From contig CAZJFS010000225.1 of assembly GCA_964545075.1 (NCBI GenBank), positions 1 through 5,807 of the forward strand: 5,807 bases of DNA. Direction: 5' to 3'. The DNA is from DAOPXV01 sp035352535. Its GTDB lineage: Bacteria; Muiribacteriota; UBA9980. The position numbers and the translations under genes are program-made. This document shows, in pieces, positions 5,375 to 5,807 of this stretch; the first letter of the stretch is position 1, and every line of letters begins with the position of its first letter. The notes beneath the pieces are model-generated. The model was given only the letters and a program-made list of their open reading frames with translations, was not told the DNA's origin and searched no databases.

Positions 5375-5807
5375 TCAAGCGCCTTTTATCTTCCACATAT
5401 AATTATAAATGGGCGCTATAGCGATGAAATCGGTCACCACTTCGTTGACGAGTTCGCTTGAAAATAAAAGCTTGTCTATTTTTTTAGTGCGCATGAAATA
5501 TATTTCGCGGCGCTGATACCAGTCGTATATTTTTTCAGGCATATCAGGCTTCAGAGGCCTTTTATACATGTCGCCGAGCATGGTAAATTTCTTCTGCCGT
5601 TCAAAGCATGCAACCACCTTTAAAAAATTGTCCGTGTCGAAATCGATATAGTCCCTGAACTTGTCCATGGTCGGCCGTTCGACGTCAAAAAAGCCCATTC
5701 CGTATCTGTAAAACTCGGCGGTCACTTCCACGAAGAAGGCGGGCGTGTCCTTCCAGTCCTTTCTGGGCCTTTTGAAGGTGCACCACATAGCGCTTTTGAA
5801 CGGGGCT
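5375..5807 (-). CDS. DUF2461 (TIGR02453-type) family protein, partial: N-terminus beyond the window edge
   Basis: The frame is open to the right edge of the window, so the true start is outside. The 143 visible residues are the C-terminal part. An in-frame ATG at 5786-5788 exists, but the residues before it (PFKSA) continue the family pattern and no ribosome binding site precedes it, so I do not take it as the start. Matches to DUF2461 as I know it are the FKRPRKDWKDTPAFFVEV segment, RYGMGFF, TMDKFRDYID, the KRPLKPDMPEKIYDWYQRREIYF block, LLFSSELVNEV and a terminal IAPIYNYMWKI. The function of the family is unknown and no active site is established. It is a soluble cytoplasmic type of protein. 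It ends with a TGA at 5375-5377, 35 nt before the secreted-protein gene on the same strand. Confidence 0.82.
   Translation of the reverse strand, partial: APFKSAMWCTFKRPRKDWKDTPAFFVEVTAEFYRYGMGFFDVERPTMDKFRDYIDFDTDNFLKVVACFERQKKFTMLGDMYKRPLKPDMPEKIYDWYQRREIYFMRTKKIDKLLFSSELVNEVVTDFIAIAPIYNYMWKIKGA

Noticed and set aside
5365..5381. A 5-bp hairpin (CGCTT / AAGCG) over the stop codon of the DUF2461 gene
   Set aside because: The stem is short and in the transcribed direction it is followed by A-rich sequence, not a U run, so it is not a terminator.
5786..5788. The ATG at 5786-5788 as the start of the DUF2461 gene
   Set aside because: The frame stays open to the window edge with family-like residues before this methionine, and no ribosome binding site is present.

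Overview
The window is an ordinary-looking bacterial chromosome segment with six protein genes, two of them signalling proteins. Strong AGGAG/AAGGGG ribosome binding sites, sigma70-type promoters with extended -10 elements, a Sec signal peptide, a receiver domain and an HD-GYP domain all indicate a bacterium. Base composition looks moderate, with AT-rich intergenic regions. The HD-GYP protein belongs to an insert-bearing type that I recall from deep-branching and uncultured Gram-negative lineages. No feature here fixes the phylum, so I leave it open. I see no mobile element, CRISPR array, tRNA or rRNA.

Layout. 17-499 (+) is an FMN-binding split-barrel protein of the NimA/pyridoxamine-phosphate-oxidase-like type. 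A 100-bp gap follows, holding four perfect and one degenerate copy of an 11-bp tandem repeat (530-583) directly upstream of a TTG-started, acidic hypothetical gene (600-1115, +). Convergent with it is a response regulator (1179-1814, -) whose N-terminal domain resembles the leader segment usually found ahead of HD-GYP domains. It is divergent from a GAF-HD-GYP protein (2056-3588, +). A 19-bp-stem bidirectional terminator (3610-3651) separates that gene from a secreted 558-residue protein of unknown function (3663-5339, -). The secreted protein lies 35 nt downstream of a DUF2461-family gene that runs off the window edge (5375-5807, -).

How the parts may work together. The 241-bp spacer between the response regulator and the GAF-HD-GYP gene carries one recognisable promoter in each direction. 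Both promoters share a 13-bp block (TTTATGGTAWAAT, 12 of 13 identical) that includes the extended -10. On the HD-GYP side the block is the left arm of a perfect 10-bp inverted repeat spanning the -10 and the predicted start of transcription. This suggests a co-regulated signalling pair, probably tied to cyclic-di-GMP turnover, under one DNA-binding regulator. The DUF2461 gene and the secreted protein look like a separate small operon, and the secreted protein appears to be an ancient tandem duplication of a DUF3352-like half. The regulatory and partnership statements are inferences; the gene calls for the response regulator, HD-GYP and NimA-like proteins rest on clear motifs.
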